A DNA stretch of 64,000 bases from the NCBI GenBank assembly GCA_934140005.1, contig CAKPBB010000001.1:62001-126000 (forward strand), in the 5' to 3' direction. Below the pieces are notes generated by a model that made no database searches, was not told where the DNA came from, and saw only the letters and a program-made list of their open reading frames with translations. Origin of the DNA: an uncultured Clostridia bacterium (GTDB taxonomy: Bacteria; Bacillota; Clostridia; TANB77; CAG-508). Made by a program: the position numbers and the translations under genes. The stretch's first letter is position 1. The number at the start of each line of letters is the position of its first letter. Shown here piece after piece: positions 57,886 through 64,000 of this stretch.

Positions 57886-58108
57886 TATTTATGTTATAAA
57901 AAGAAAGTAATTGGAAAAAAATAATTTAAATAAATTTTATAAAATTTTTGTATAAAAATTAAAAAATAGTAAAAAAATTATAAAAATATTTTAAAATTTT
58001 TAAAAATGTAAAAAAACAGCAAAGTACTGGAAATAAAGACTTTGATGTTTGCTAAAATTTTAAGAAAAATAAAATTTCAAAAAAAATTAAAAAAATTTTA
58101 AAAAAATG
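57886..58108. other. A-rich spacer before the tRNA cluster
   Basis: About 220 bases are nearly pure A/T with no frame or hairpin worth noting, similar to the spacers at 31.5 and 38-42 kb. Confidence 0.6.
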
Positions 58109-58137
58109 TTGACAACCTTAAAAAAAAGGTGTATCAT
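58109..58137 (+). promoter_or_regulatory. Promoter of the tRNA cluster
   Basis: TTGACA at 58109 and TATCAT at 58132 with a 17-base spacer, 55 bases before tRNA-Lys. Confidence 0.75.
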
Positions 58138-58191
58138 ATAGAAGCAGTCGCAAGTAACACAGTTACAAAAACGATTGTCCATATAAGATAT

Positions 58192-58267
58192 GGGCTATTA
58201 GCTCAGGTGGTAGAGCACTTGACTTTTAATCAAGTTGTCCCGCGTTCGAGTCGCGGATAGCTCACCA
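58192..58267 (+). tRNA. tRNA-Lys(UUU)
   Basis: The gene is 76 bases with acceptor arms GGGCTAT and ATAGCTC, loop CTTTTAA with anticodon TTT, T loop GTTCGAGTC, and encoded ACCA. Confidence 0.97.
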
Positions 58268-58303
58268 AAATGAATATCTACTATCTAGATATTCATTTTA
58301 TAT

Positions 58304-58378
58304 GGCCCCTTGGTCAAGCGGTTAAGACATCGCCCTTTCACGGCGGAGACATGGGTTCGATTCCCGTAGGGGTCACCA
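58304..58378 (+). tRNA. tRNA-Glu(UUC)
   Basis: The gene is 75 bases with acceptor arms GGCCCCT and AGGGGTC, loop CTTTCAC with anticodon TTC, T loop GTTCGATTC, and encoded ACCA. Confidence 0.97.
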
Positions 58379-58387
58379 ATTGAATAT

Positions 58388-58681
58388 GCCACTTTAGCTC
58401 AGCTGGTAGAGCAACTGACTTGTGGGATAGATAAACAGATTGTTTATTTTGAACTATCTTGCACCTTTAGAGAGAAATCTTTAAAGTGGACACCGCTAAT
58501 TCGGGGAAGCCTTAACTGGTAATCCCGAGCTAGAAGAAATTCGAGTGTAGAGACTTTATACGGTGTGCCTAAGGAATTATCTATGGCAAAGAGAAAGTCC
58601 AGACTACAAACAGGAATGGTAGTGAAAACTATAGTAGTATGAATCAGTAGGTCGTCCGTTCAAATCGGACAAGTGGCTCCA
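58388..58681 (+). tRNA. tRNA-Thr(UGU) interrupted by a group I intron
   Basis: The exons are 58388-58423 (36 bases) and 58642-58681 (40 bases). Joined, they give a perfect 76-base tRNA: acceptor GCCACTT with AAGTGGC, D arm GCTC/GAGC, anticodon stem ACTGA with TCAGT, loop CTTGTAA with anticodon TGT, T stem GTCCG with CGGAC, and encoded TCCA. The break lies between positions 36 and 37, directly after the anticodon. The tRNA is useless unless the 218-base insert is removed, so splicing must be efficient if this is the only UGU tRNA. Confidence 0.95.
58424..58641 (+). ncRNA. Group I self-splicing intron in tRNA-Thr(UGU)
   Basis: The 218-base intron starts after exon U423 and ends with the obligatory G at 58641. 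P1 can be drawn: exon UGU plus GGGAUAG pairs with CUAUCUUGCA (58454-58463), placing the conserved U-G wobble at the splice site. P2 is the hairpin CTTTAGAGA/TCTTTAAAG. P3 pairs ACACCG (58490) with CGGTGT (58561). P4 pairs TCGGG (58501) with CCCGA (58524). P7 pairs GACTTT (58552) with AAAGTC (58594). The core closely resembles cyanobacterial tRNA-Leu introns (subgroup IC3-like). There is no open frame inside it. Confidence 0.92.
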
Positions 58682-58682
58682 A

Positions 58683-58713
58683 GAAGAAATTAGAGAAATC
58701 TAATTTCTTTTTT
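58683..58713 (+). terminator. Terminator of the tRNA cluster
   Basis: AAGAAATTAGA and TCTAATTTCTT with a T-run directly after the tRNA-Thr 3' end. Confidence 0.9.
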
Positions 58714-58716
58714 TAC

Positions 58717-58745
58717 TTGACTTTGACAAACAACTGTTTTATAAT
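58717..58745 (+). promoter_or_regulatory. Promoter of the HNH endonuclease gene
   Basis: TTGACT at 58717 and a perfect TATAAT at 58740 with a 17-base spacer. The gene is thus expressed apart from the tRNA operon. Confidence 0.75.
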
Positions 58746-58760
58746 ATATATGGTGATAAG

Positions 58761-59150
58761 ATGAAATTTTGTTTGAATTGTCAATTAGCTATTTGTAATA
58801 GAAATAAATTTTGTTCTGTTAGATGTCAGAAAGAATATCAATATAATGAATATATAAATAATTGGAAAAATGGAAATGAAGATGGTCTAAGAGGAGATTA
58901 TCAACTTTCGATGTATATAAGAACATATTTATTAAAAAAGTATAATTTTAAATGTGCTAGATGCAATTGGGGAGAGGTAAATAAATATACTGGTAATATA
59001 CCATTAGAAATTGAACATATAGATGGAAATTATATGAATAATCAAGAAAAAAATTTGATAGTACTTTGTCCAAATTGTCATTCACTTACAAGTACATATA
59101 AAGGAGCAAATATAAATTATGGAAGAAAGAGTAGAAAAAAATACCAATAA
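58761..59150 (+). CDS. HNH endonuclease next to the intron-containing tRNA
   Basis: The protein has 129 residues. An N-terminal zinc ribbon (FCLNCQL and FCSVRCQKEY, residues 3-24) precedes a linker and an HNH domain: CARCNW, then EIEHIDGNYMNNQEKNLIV, then LCPNCHSLTSTYKG. The catalytic His and Asn and the four zinc cysteines are all present. This is the phage/homing type of small HNH nuclease. It starts 80 bases after the tRNA-Thr, with its own promoter, and overlaps the next gene by 32 bases. A role in intron or tRNA-locus homing is an inference from position. Confidence 0.85.
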   Translation: MKFCLNCQLAICNRNKFCSVRCQKEYQYNEYINNWKNGNEDGLRGDYQLSMYIRTYLLKKYNFKCARCNWGEVNKYTGNIPLEIEHIDGNYMNNQEKNLIVLCPNCHSLTSTYKGANINYGRKSRKKYQ

Positions 59151-59856
59151 AGTAATTCTTGTGACTGGTGCATCAAGAGGAATAGGAAGAGCAATTGCAA
59201 AAGAATTAAGTAAGGATAATATAGTTATTGCTAATTATAATAAGTCAGAGGAAAAAGCGAAGGAATTGCTTTCTGAATGTAGCAATATAGATATATTCAA
59301 AGCAGATGTATCTAATAGAGCAGAAGTGGTTAGCATGGTAGAATATATTATAAATAAATATGGTCACATTGATGTACTTGTTAATAATGCGGGAATAGAT
59401 AATGAAAAAATGTTTCAAGATATAACAGATGAAGATTGGAATAATGTTATAAAAAATAATTTATACTCTGTTTTTTGTACTACACAAGAATCAGTAAAAT
59501 ATATGTTAAAACAACAATCTGGCTGTATAATAAATATATCTTCAATTTATGGTGTAAATGGTGGCTCTTGTGCTACTGCTTATTCAGCATCTAAAGCAGG
59601 AATTGATGGAATTACAAAATCTTTGGCTAAAGAATTAGGACCATCAAATATAAGAGTAAATTCTATAGCGCCTGGTTGGATAAATACTGATATGAATTCA
59701 AAATATTCAAAACAAGAAACAATAGACTTTGCAAATGAAACACCACTTGGAAAAATTGGAGAAGGAATTGATATTGCAAGATGTGTTAAGTGGCTTGTTG
59801 AAGATGAATTTACAACTGGCCAAGTTATTTCTATAAATGGTGGTTGTGAGATATAA
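59119..59856 (+). CDS. SDR-family reductase, FabG/YmfI-like
   Basis: The protein has 245 residues. The Rossmann motif is TGASRGIGRA, NNAG is present, and the catalytic Ser, Tyr and Lys lie in INISSIYG and YSASKAGIDG. The sequence is nearest to the YmfI-type reductases that modify elongation factor P in Firmicutes, or to FabG. AAAGGAG lies 12 bases upstream inside the HNH gene. The substrate is not certain. Confidence 0.8.
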   Translation: MEERVEKNTNKVILVTGASRGIGRAIAKELSKDNIVIANYNKSEEKAKELLSECSNIDIFKADVSNRAEVVSMVEYIINKYGHIDVLVNNAGIDNEKMFQDITDEDWNNVIKNNLYSVFCTTQESVKYMLKQQSGCIINISSIYGVNGGSCATAYSASKAGIDGITKSLAKELGPSNIRVNSIAPGWINTDMNSKYSKQETIDFANETPLGKIGEGIDIARCVKWLVEDEFTTGQVISINGGCEI

Positions 59857-59875
59857 ATATATTTAAGGGAAAAAT

Positions 59876-59909
59876 AAACCTCATTATACTTTTATGTATA
59901 TGAGGTTTA
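59876..59909. terminator. Bidirectional terminator
   Basis: AAACCTCAT and ATGAGGTTT form a stem between two convergent genes. Confidence 0.8.
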
Positions 59910-59923
59910 AATATTCTTTTGGC

Positions 59924-60400
59924 TTAACTATTACCTAGCTGGCCTCTATTTTTTCTTTTATAATTTCCTGTAATAAGTTTTGGAAGAAATACTAATATTT
60001 TATAAATTGATAAACGAATTTTTTTTGACCAGATGTAAGATTTTCTTAAGTGATGAATATTTTCCAATTCACTTGAACTTCTTACTGTTAATGAAGTTTC
60101 TGGATATTCAATTTCAAAGATATAATTTTGTCCATTATTATTATCCCAATCTCCATTTTCATTTTTTAAACAAAAATTAAATGTTTTATATTCCTTTAAA
60201 TCTATTTCAATTTGAAAACCTAATTCTGTTTTAACCATTTCTTTTTCTTGAACATCAATCCAGTTATCATTAAAACCATAGTGAATAAAAACTTTTTTTG
60301 ATGAATCTTGAAAAAATTTACCAATATATGAAATTTTTATAGTTGAATTTGGTACTAATTTATCAGTATTAAAAAATATATTTTTAACTAATTCCATCAA
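59924..60400 (-). CDS. Starch-binding-domain protein (CBM25/53-like)
   Basis: The protein has 158 residues. A single carbohydrate-binding module of the starch family covers about 15-102: VFIHYGFNDNWIDVQEKEM, then FNFCLKNENGDWDNNNGQNY, with the two tryptophans and the DNN-G-NY end that contact glucan. The tail (about 105-158) is basic and helical. There is no signal peptide, so it may act on intracellular glycogen. Confidence 0.75.
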   Translation of the reverse strand: MMELVKNIFFNTDKLVPNSTIKISYIGKFFQDSSKKVFIHYGFNDNWIDVQEKEMVKTELGFQIEIDLKEYKTFNFCLKNENGDWDNNNGQNYIFEIEYPETSLTVRSSSELENIHHLRKSYIWSKKIRLSIYKILVFLPKLITGNYKRKNRGQLGNS

Positions 60401-60492
60401 AATCTCCTCATAAGTAAAATCTTTATGTAAATATTATAGTATGTATTAAAAAATAATTCAATAATCTATAAAAATGTTACATAAATGTAATT

Positions 60493-61059
60493 TTATAAAT
60501 AAATCTTTCCTACAATATAGAATGTATCAGAAGAAGTAACTGTAATATCATCTACTTCTTTATTATCAGCTCTAAGAATAAATTTTCCTTTTCTGTATAA
60601 TAATCTTCTAACATAATATGCATTATTATAGAAAAAAAGACCGATATCTTTATGTGCTAATACAGCATTTTGTTCAATATATGCAATGCTATCTTTTTTT
60701 AATAATGGCTCCATATCACTAGAAGGAATTTTGTATGCAAATGATGCATTTGAAAATTCAGCAGGGCAATCAATAAAATCTTCCATTTTTTCAATTAAAG
60801 GAATTTTATTATAAGCAATATAGTTTGTGTAATTATATTCTAGTTGTTCATCTGTTAATTTTTTATCATAAGTATATAGTAATTCTTGGTAAGGTATATT
60901 AAGAGACGAACAAATACTTTTTAAAGCTTTATGACTAGGATTTCTTTCACCTTTTTCTATATGTGTTAAATGACCAATGTTGATGTCAGTCATTTCAGAT
61001 AATTTAGTTTTTGTAATACCTTTTTCTTTTCTGATTCTTTGAATCATCTTTCCAATCAT
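60493..61059 (-). CDS. XRE regulator with inactive S24-like domain
   Basis: The protein has 188 residues. The helix-turn-helix (1-60) has TKTKLSEMTDINIGHLTHIEKG. The C-terminal half has the LexA/CI fold (YKIPSSDMEPLLKKDSIAYI, then NNAYYVRRLLYRKGKFIL). In true S24 peptidases the nucleophile motif is G-D/N-S-M and a lysine precedes the last strands. Here the positions are S-S-D-M and V-R-R, so self-cleavage is unlikely and the domain probably binds a ligand or dimerises. GAGGT precedes the start. Confidence 0.8.
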   Translation of the reverse strand: MIGKMIQRIRKEKGITKTKLSEMTDINIGHLTHIEKGERNPSHKALKSICSSLNIPYQELLYTYDKKLTDEQLEYNYTNYIAYNKIPLIEKMEDFIDCPAEFSNASFAYKIPSSDMEPLLKKDSIAYIEQNAVLAHKDIGLFFYNNAYYVRRLLYRKGKFILRADNKEVDDITVTSSDTFYIVGKIYL

Positions 61060-61272
61060 TTTAAATACCTCACTTTTTATTTTGTCAAATTTATTATATA
61101 TATAAAAAAAAATAATGTCTAGTTTTTTGAAAATATATTTTTTAAAGTGGAAAATTGAATTATAATAGTTGAAAATGAGAGATAATAGATATAAAATTTA
61201 ATAAACATTTTTTTATTGCAGAATAAAATTACTTATGATAATATTATTTAAGTAATTAAAGAGGAGAGAAAG

Positions 61273-63378
61273 ATGGCAAAGAAAAGTAAGAAAAAAGAGA
61301 AAAGTGCAGTACAAGAAGCAAACGAAGTTAAACAAGAGCAAAAAAATAATGAAGGTGTAGCTGTTACTGAAAAGAAAGTAGAAGAGAAGGAAAATAAAAA
61401 TACTGACAATAATAAAGAAAAAAAAGAAGCTGAAGTGAAAGAAAACAGTAAGAAAGAAAATACAAAATCTGAAGAACCTTCAAAGAGCAAGAAGAATAAT
61501 ACTAAAAAAGAGTCTAAAGTTAAAAATAAAACGGAAAAACCAGAAGTAAAAGATGAAACTGAAAGTAAAATAGATACTCAAAAAAAAGAAGCAAAAGATG
61601 TTGTAGAAGAGAAAAAGGATCAAAAAGAAATTATTGAAAAAGCAGAAACGACGGATAGCAATAAAGAAAATTCTGAAAAATCAGAAAAGAAACATAGTAA
61701 AAAAGATATTAAAAAAAGTAAAAAAAATGAAAAAGAAGTAAAAAAGGATAAAAATACTAGCGAAAACAAAAAAGAAGAAAATGATAAGCCAGACTATGTT
61801 GTAGATGAAAGTAAAAAGAAAAAAAGAACTTGGAAATTACTGATATTTATAATTTTTCTAATGCTTTTAGTTTTACTTTTCTCAACAATATTTGCTTTTT
61901 TAAATATAAATAGCAATAAAATTGCTAAAGGTATAAGCATAAAAGAAATTGATTTATCAAATTTAACTGTTGAAGAAGCAAAGGATAAATTAACACAGGC
62001 TTTAAGTATTGAATTAAATATAGCTTTAAATTTAAAATATCAAGATTTTGAAACAACTTTTGATACAAATCAAATAGAATACGCTTATAAAATCAATGAA
62101 GCTGTTGAAAATGCTTATGGAGTTGGAAGAAATAAGAGTATTATTGAAAACAACTATGATTTATTAGGTGCTAACATATTTGGAAAAAGCATAGACATTG
62201 AATCATCTTATAATGAAGAATCTTTAAATTATATTATAAAAGATATAGGAACTAAAATTCCAGGACTAGTTGAAGAACCTTCATACTATAGAGAAGGAAA
62301 AGAGCTTATAATAGAAAAAGGAACAGATGGAGTTGTAGTAGATTCTGAAAAATTGAAATCAGACATTTTAAATGATATTGATTCAAGAAATGCAAATGAA
62401 ATTCAGACAGATACAACTGCAAGAAGTTTGGAAATTCCGGTAATTGAGCAAAAGGCTAGTAAAATAGATGTTGAAAAAATATATTCAGAAGTTCATACTG
62501 AACCAAAAGATGCATACTATGAAGAAAATCCATTTAAAATCTATAAAGAAGAAGAAGGTGTGGATTTTGGGATAAGCATAGAAGAAGCCAAAAATATAAT
62601 TGGTGATGGTAATGATGAAGAATATAAGATTCCTCTTAAATTAACACCAGCAAGTAAAACAATAAATGATATAGGAAAGGAAGCTTTTCCTTATCAAATT
62701 TCTACATTTCCAACTAGATATGATGCAACAAACTTAAATAGAACTCAAAATTTGAGATTAGCAACAAACAAAATAAATGGAACTGTTTTAATGCCAGGAG
62801 AAACCTTTTCTTTTAATCAAGTTGTTGGAAAAAGGACTATAGATGCTGGTTATAAAGATGCAAAAATATATGAAAATGGCAAGGTCGTTGATGGATTAGC
62901 TGGAGGAATATGCCAGGTATCTTCAACTTTATATAATGCAGTATTACTAGCTAATTTAGAAATTGTTGAAAGAACTAATCATTCATTTACAACTTCTTAT
63001 GTTAAAGCTGGTAGAGATGCAACAGTTGTATATGGTGTAAAGGATTTTCAATTTAAAAATAATAGAAATTATCCAATAAAAATAGAAGGAACAGTTGCTA
63101 GTGGAATAATTACATTTACAATTCATGGAATAAAAGAAGAAACTGAATATGAAGTAAAAATTGTACCTTACACAACAGGAACAATTCCATATTCAACACA
63201 AACTATAGTAGATTCAAGTTTAGCACCAGGCACACAAGTAATTGAGCAATCTGGTCATGCAGGTTGTAAAGTAACCACATATAAGCAATTATGGCTAAAT
63301 GGAACTATGGTTTCAAACGAATTATTATCTAATGACACTTATAATCCGATGCAAACTATTATTAGAGTTGGAGAGTAA
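61273..63378 (+). CDS. VanW-family cell-surface protein with long charged N-terminus
   Basis: The protein has 701 residues. Residues 1-180 are a cytoplasmic tail made almost only of K, E, N, S, T and D. A membrane helix follows (about 188-213, LLIFIIFLMLLVLLFSTIFAFL). Two peptidoglycan-binding-4-like repeats then lead to a VanW domain (about 485-625): ETFSFNQVVGKRTIDAGY, GGICQVSSTLYNAVLLANLE, RTNHSFTTSYVKAGRDAT. A G5-like end closes it. Such proteins are attached to the envelope and probably bind peptidoglycan. GAGGAGAG precedes the ATG, and a terminator follows at 63400-63437. Confidence 0.88.
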   Translation: MAKKSKKKEKSAVQEANEVKQEQKNNEGVAVTEKKVEEKENKNTDNNKEKKEAEVKENSKKENTKSEEPSKSKKNNTKKESKVKNKTEKPEVKDETESKIDTQKKEAKDVVEEKKDQKEIIEKAETTDSNKENSEKSEKKHSKKDIKKSKKNEKEVKKDKNTSENKKEENDKPDYVVDESKKKKRTWKLLIFIIFLMLLVLLFSTIFAFLNINSNKIAKGISIKEIDLSNLTVEEAKDKLTQALSIELNIALNLKYQDFETTFDTNQIEYAYKINEAVENAYGVGRNKSIIENNYDLLGANIFGKSIDIESSYNEESLNYIIKDIGTKIPGLVEEPSYYREGKELIIEKGTDGVVVDSEKLKSDILNDIDSRNANEIQTDTTARSLEIPVIEQKASKIDVEKIYSEVHTEPKDAYYEENPFKIYKEEEGVDFGISIEEAKNIIGDGNDEEYKIPLKLTPASKTINDIGKEAFPYQISTFPTRYDATNLNRTQNLRLATNKINGTVLMPGETFSFNQVVGKRTIDAGYKDAKIYENGKVVDGLAGGICQVSSTLYNAVLLANLEIVERTNHSFTTSYVKAGRDATVVYGVKDFQFKNNRNYPIKIEGTVASGIITFTIHGIKEETEYEVKIVPYTTGTIPYSTQTIVDSSLAPGTQVIEQSGHAGCKVTTYKQLWLNGTMVSNELLSNDTYNPMQTIIRVGE

Positions 63379-63399
63379 AATTAAAAAAATAATTACTAA

Positions 63400-63437
63400 A
63401 AGCAGAAATGGATTTTAAATTTGTTTCTGCTTTTTAT
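63400..63437 (+). terminator. Terminator of the VanW gene
   Basis: AAAGCAGAAA and TTTCTGCTTTTT form a strong hairpin with T-tail. Confidence 0.85.
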
Positions 63438-63454
63438 TTGATTTTAAGAATAAT

Positions 63455-63482
63455 AAAAGCCTAGATAAACATCTAGGCTTTT
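63455..63482. terminator. Hairpin at the end of the tRNA-Lys fragment
   Basis: AAAAGCCTAGAT and ATCTAGGCTTTT form a near-perfect stem. On the minus strand it lies immediately after the tRNA 3' end, as expected for the original tRNA-Lys terminator. Confidence 0.8.
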
Positions 63483-63526
63483 GGTGCACCATAGAGGATT
63501 TGAACCTCCGACCATTTGATTAAGAG
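63482..63526 (-). other. Attachment site: 3' fragment of tRNA-Lys(CUU)
   Basis: On the minus strand, CTCTTAATCAAATGGTCGG and GTTCAAATC through TGGTGCACCA match a tRNA-Lys(CUU) from the anticodon loop to the CCA end. The 5' side (D arm, 5' acceptor, and 5' anticodon stem) is absent; the sequence beyond is unrelated. This is the pattern left by site-specific integration into a tRNA gene. The chromosomal 3' end stays next to the VanW gene, and the element lies to the right. Confidence 0.8.
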
Positions 63527-63782
63527 AAAGACGCACCTCATAACTCTCCAATAATGATTAATAGTTAACTTTTCCTTATTATACCGTACTTTCAGGGAAA
63601 AATCAATGTTTTTTTAGAAAAAAAATACAATTTAAAATAGTTTAAAGAGGTTTGAAAAATATTAAATAAATTTGATAAAGTTTAAAAAGTTGGTGCATTT
63701 TCTTTAAAAGTTGGTGCATAAAAAATCATTTGCGCCAACTAAAATATAAATTCAAAATATCAGTTTTACGGAGGTGTTGTGT
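63527..63782. promoter_or_regulatory. Edge of an integrative element with repeated operator-like boxes
   Basis: There is no gene here. The 13-base sequence AAAAGTTGGTGCA occurs at 63685 and 63706, exactly 21 bases (two helix turns) apart, and a related inverted copy TGCGCCAACT lies at 63731. They stand before the first gene of the element and look like binding sites for a regulator, a recombinase or a replication protein. Confidence 0.6.
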
Positions 63783-63875
63783 ATGCTAAAATTTTTAATT
63801 GGACTAATATTGGGGGCTAATCTTAGCCTCTTTTTATATGCCTGCATATTAGCAGGAAAAAAATCAGATGAATAA
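63783..63875 (+). CDS. DUF3789-like small membrane protein of the element
   Basis: The protein has 30 residues: MLKFLIGLILGANLSLFLYA, then CILAGKKSDE. It is one membrane helix and a short charged tail. ACGGAGGTG precedes the ATG. Such tiny proteins occur near the replication gene of many Clostridial conjugative elements. Confidence 0.65.
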   Translation: MLKFLIGLILGANLSLFLYACILAGKKSDE

Positions 63876-63897
63876 TTTTCATGAGAGGAGTTAAATT

Positions 63898-64000
63898 TTG
63901 GATGAAAATATTAAAAGTAGTTATTATTCAATTTTACCAGCAGTTGTTAGATACGATAAAGATTTAACAGATAAAGCTAAGTTATTGTATAGTGAAATCA
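63898..64000 (+). CDS. Replication-initiator-like HTH protein of the element (partial)
   Basis: Only the first 34 residues are in the window. The TTG start has GAGAGGAG 8 bases upstream. YYSILPAVVRYDKDLTDKAK and LLYSEI match the start of the helix-turn-helix proteins (phage/ICE replication type) whose N-terminus reads YY-I-PA-VRYD. It supports an integrative element from 63.5 kb onward. Confidence 0.7.
   Translation, partial: MDENIKSSYYSILPAVVRYDKDLTDKAKLLYSEI

Noticed and set aside
63482..63560. Complete tRNA-Lys gene on the minus strand
   Set aside because: The 5' acceptor strand, D arm and 5' anticodon stem do not match; only the 3' 45 bases are tRNA.

Overview
The window is a very AT-rich stretch of a spore-forming, low-GC Gram-positive chromosome, most likely an anaerobic member of the Clostridia (Bacillota). 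The evidence is the order dnaA-dnaN-recF-remB-gyrB-gyrA around a bipartite origin, the rpmH-rnpA-yidD-yidC-khpB-mnmE-mnmG-rsmG-parA-parB run on the other side, the sporulation genes spmA, spmB, spoIIR and a GerMN-domain gene, and a giant 2-hydroxyacyl-CoA dehydratase activator protein. I cannot name a genus.

Layout. 0-3.8 kb: part of a type IV secretion (conjugation) operon on the plus strand (coupling ATPase, pilin-like, VirB6-like and VirB3-like proteins). 3.8-7.7 kb: a lipid or acyl-modification cluster and a LytTR regulator with a membrane partner. 8.0-11.8 kb: an accessory island with a type III (ToxN/AbiQ-like) toxin and its repeat RNA, flanked by a 0.26 kb direct duplication, and a membrane-tethered ECF sigma factor. 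11.9-16.5 kb: DnaD-like and DnaI-like replication proteins, then gyrA. 16.6-20.1 kb: the other half of the secretion operon (VirB4 and partners) on the minus strand, which suggests that a 16 kb inversion split one operon. 20.3-27.4 kb: DnaA boxes, a probable 0.4 kb structured RNA, gyrB to dnaA, and oriC with DnaA-trio repeats. 27.5-37 kb: ribosomal, RNA-modification and partition genes. 37.3-42.4 kb: two tRNA-Ser genes, then long A-rich spacers around one orphan gene. 42.4-57.8 kb: dehydratase activator, hemolysin III, methyltransferases, sporulation genes, murA, and a nucleotidyltransferase-phosphoglucomutase fusion. 58.2-59.9 kb: tRNA-Lys, tRNA-Glu, a tRNA-Thr interrupted by a group I intron, an HNH endonuclease, and an SDR reductase. 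59.9-63.4 kb: CBM protein, XRE/S24-like regulator, VanW protein. 63.48 kb to the end: a tRNA-Lys 3' fragment marking the edge of an integrative element that runs out of the window.

The most striking signal is a recurrent decoding anomaly. Three genes (the coupling ATPase, VirB4 and spmA) are each interrupted by exactly one extra base, and in all three it is a C placed directly before a conserved glycine codon GGN, so that the zero frame reads CGG. I checked every CGG in the annotated genes. Apart from these three sites it is in frame only once, in an orphan gene at 41.2 kb. This pattern fits +1 frameshifting or four-base decoding at CGG far better than random decay. The second main observation is the self-splicing intron in the anticodon loop of tRNA-Thr(UGU), followed directly by an HNH endonuclease gene that has its own promoter.
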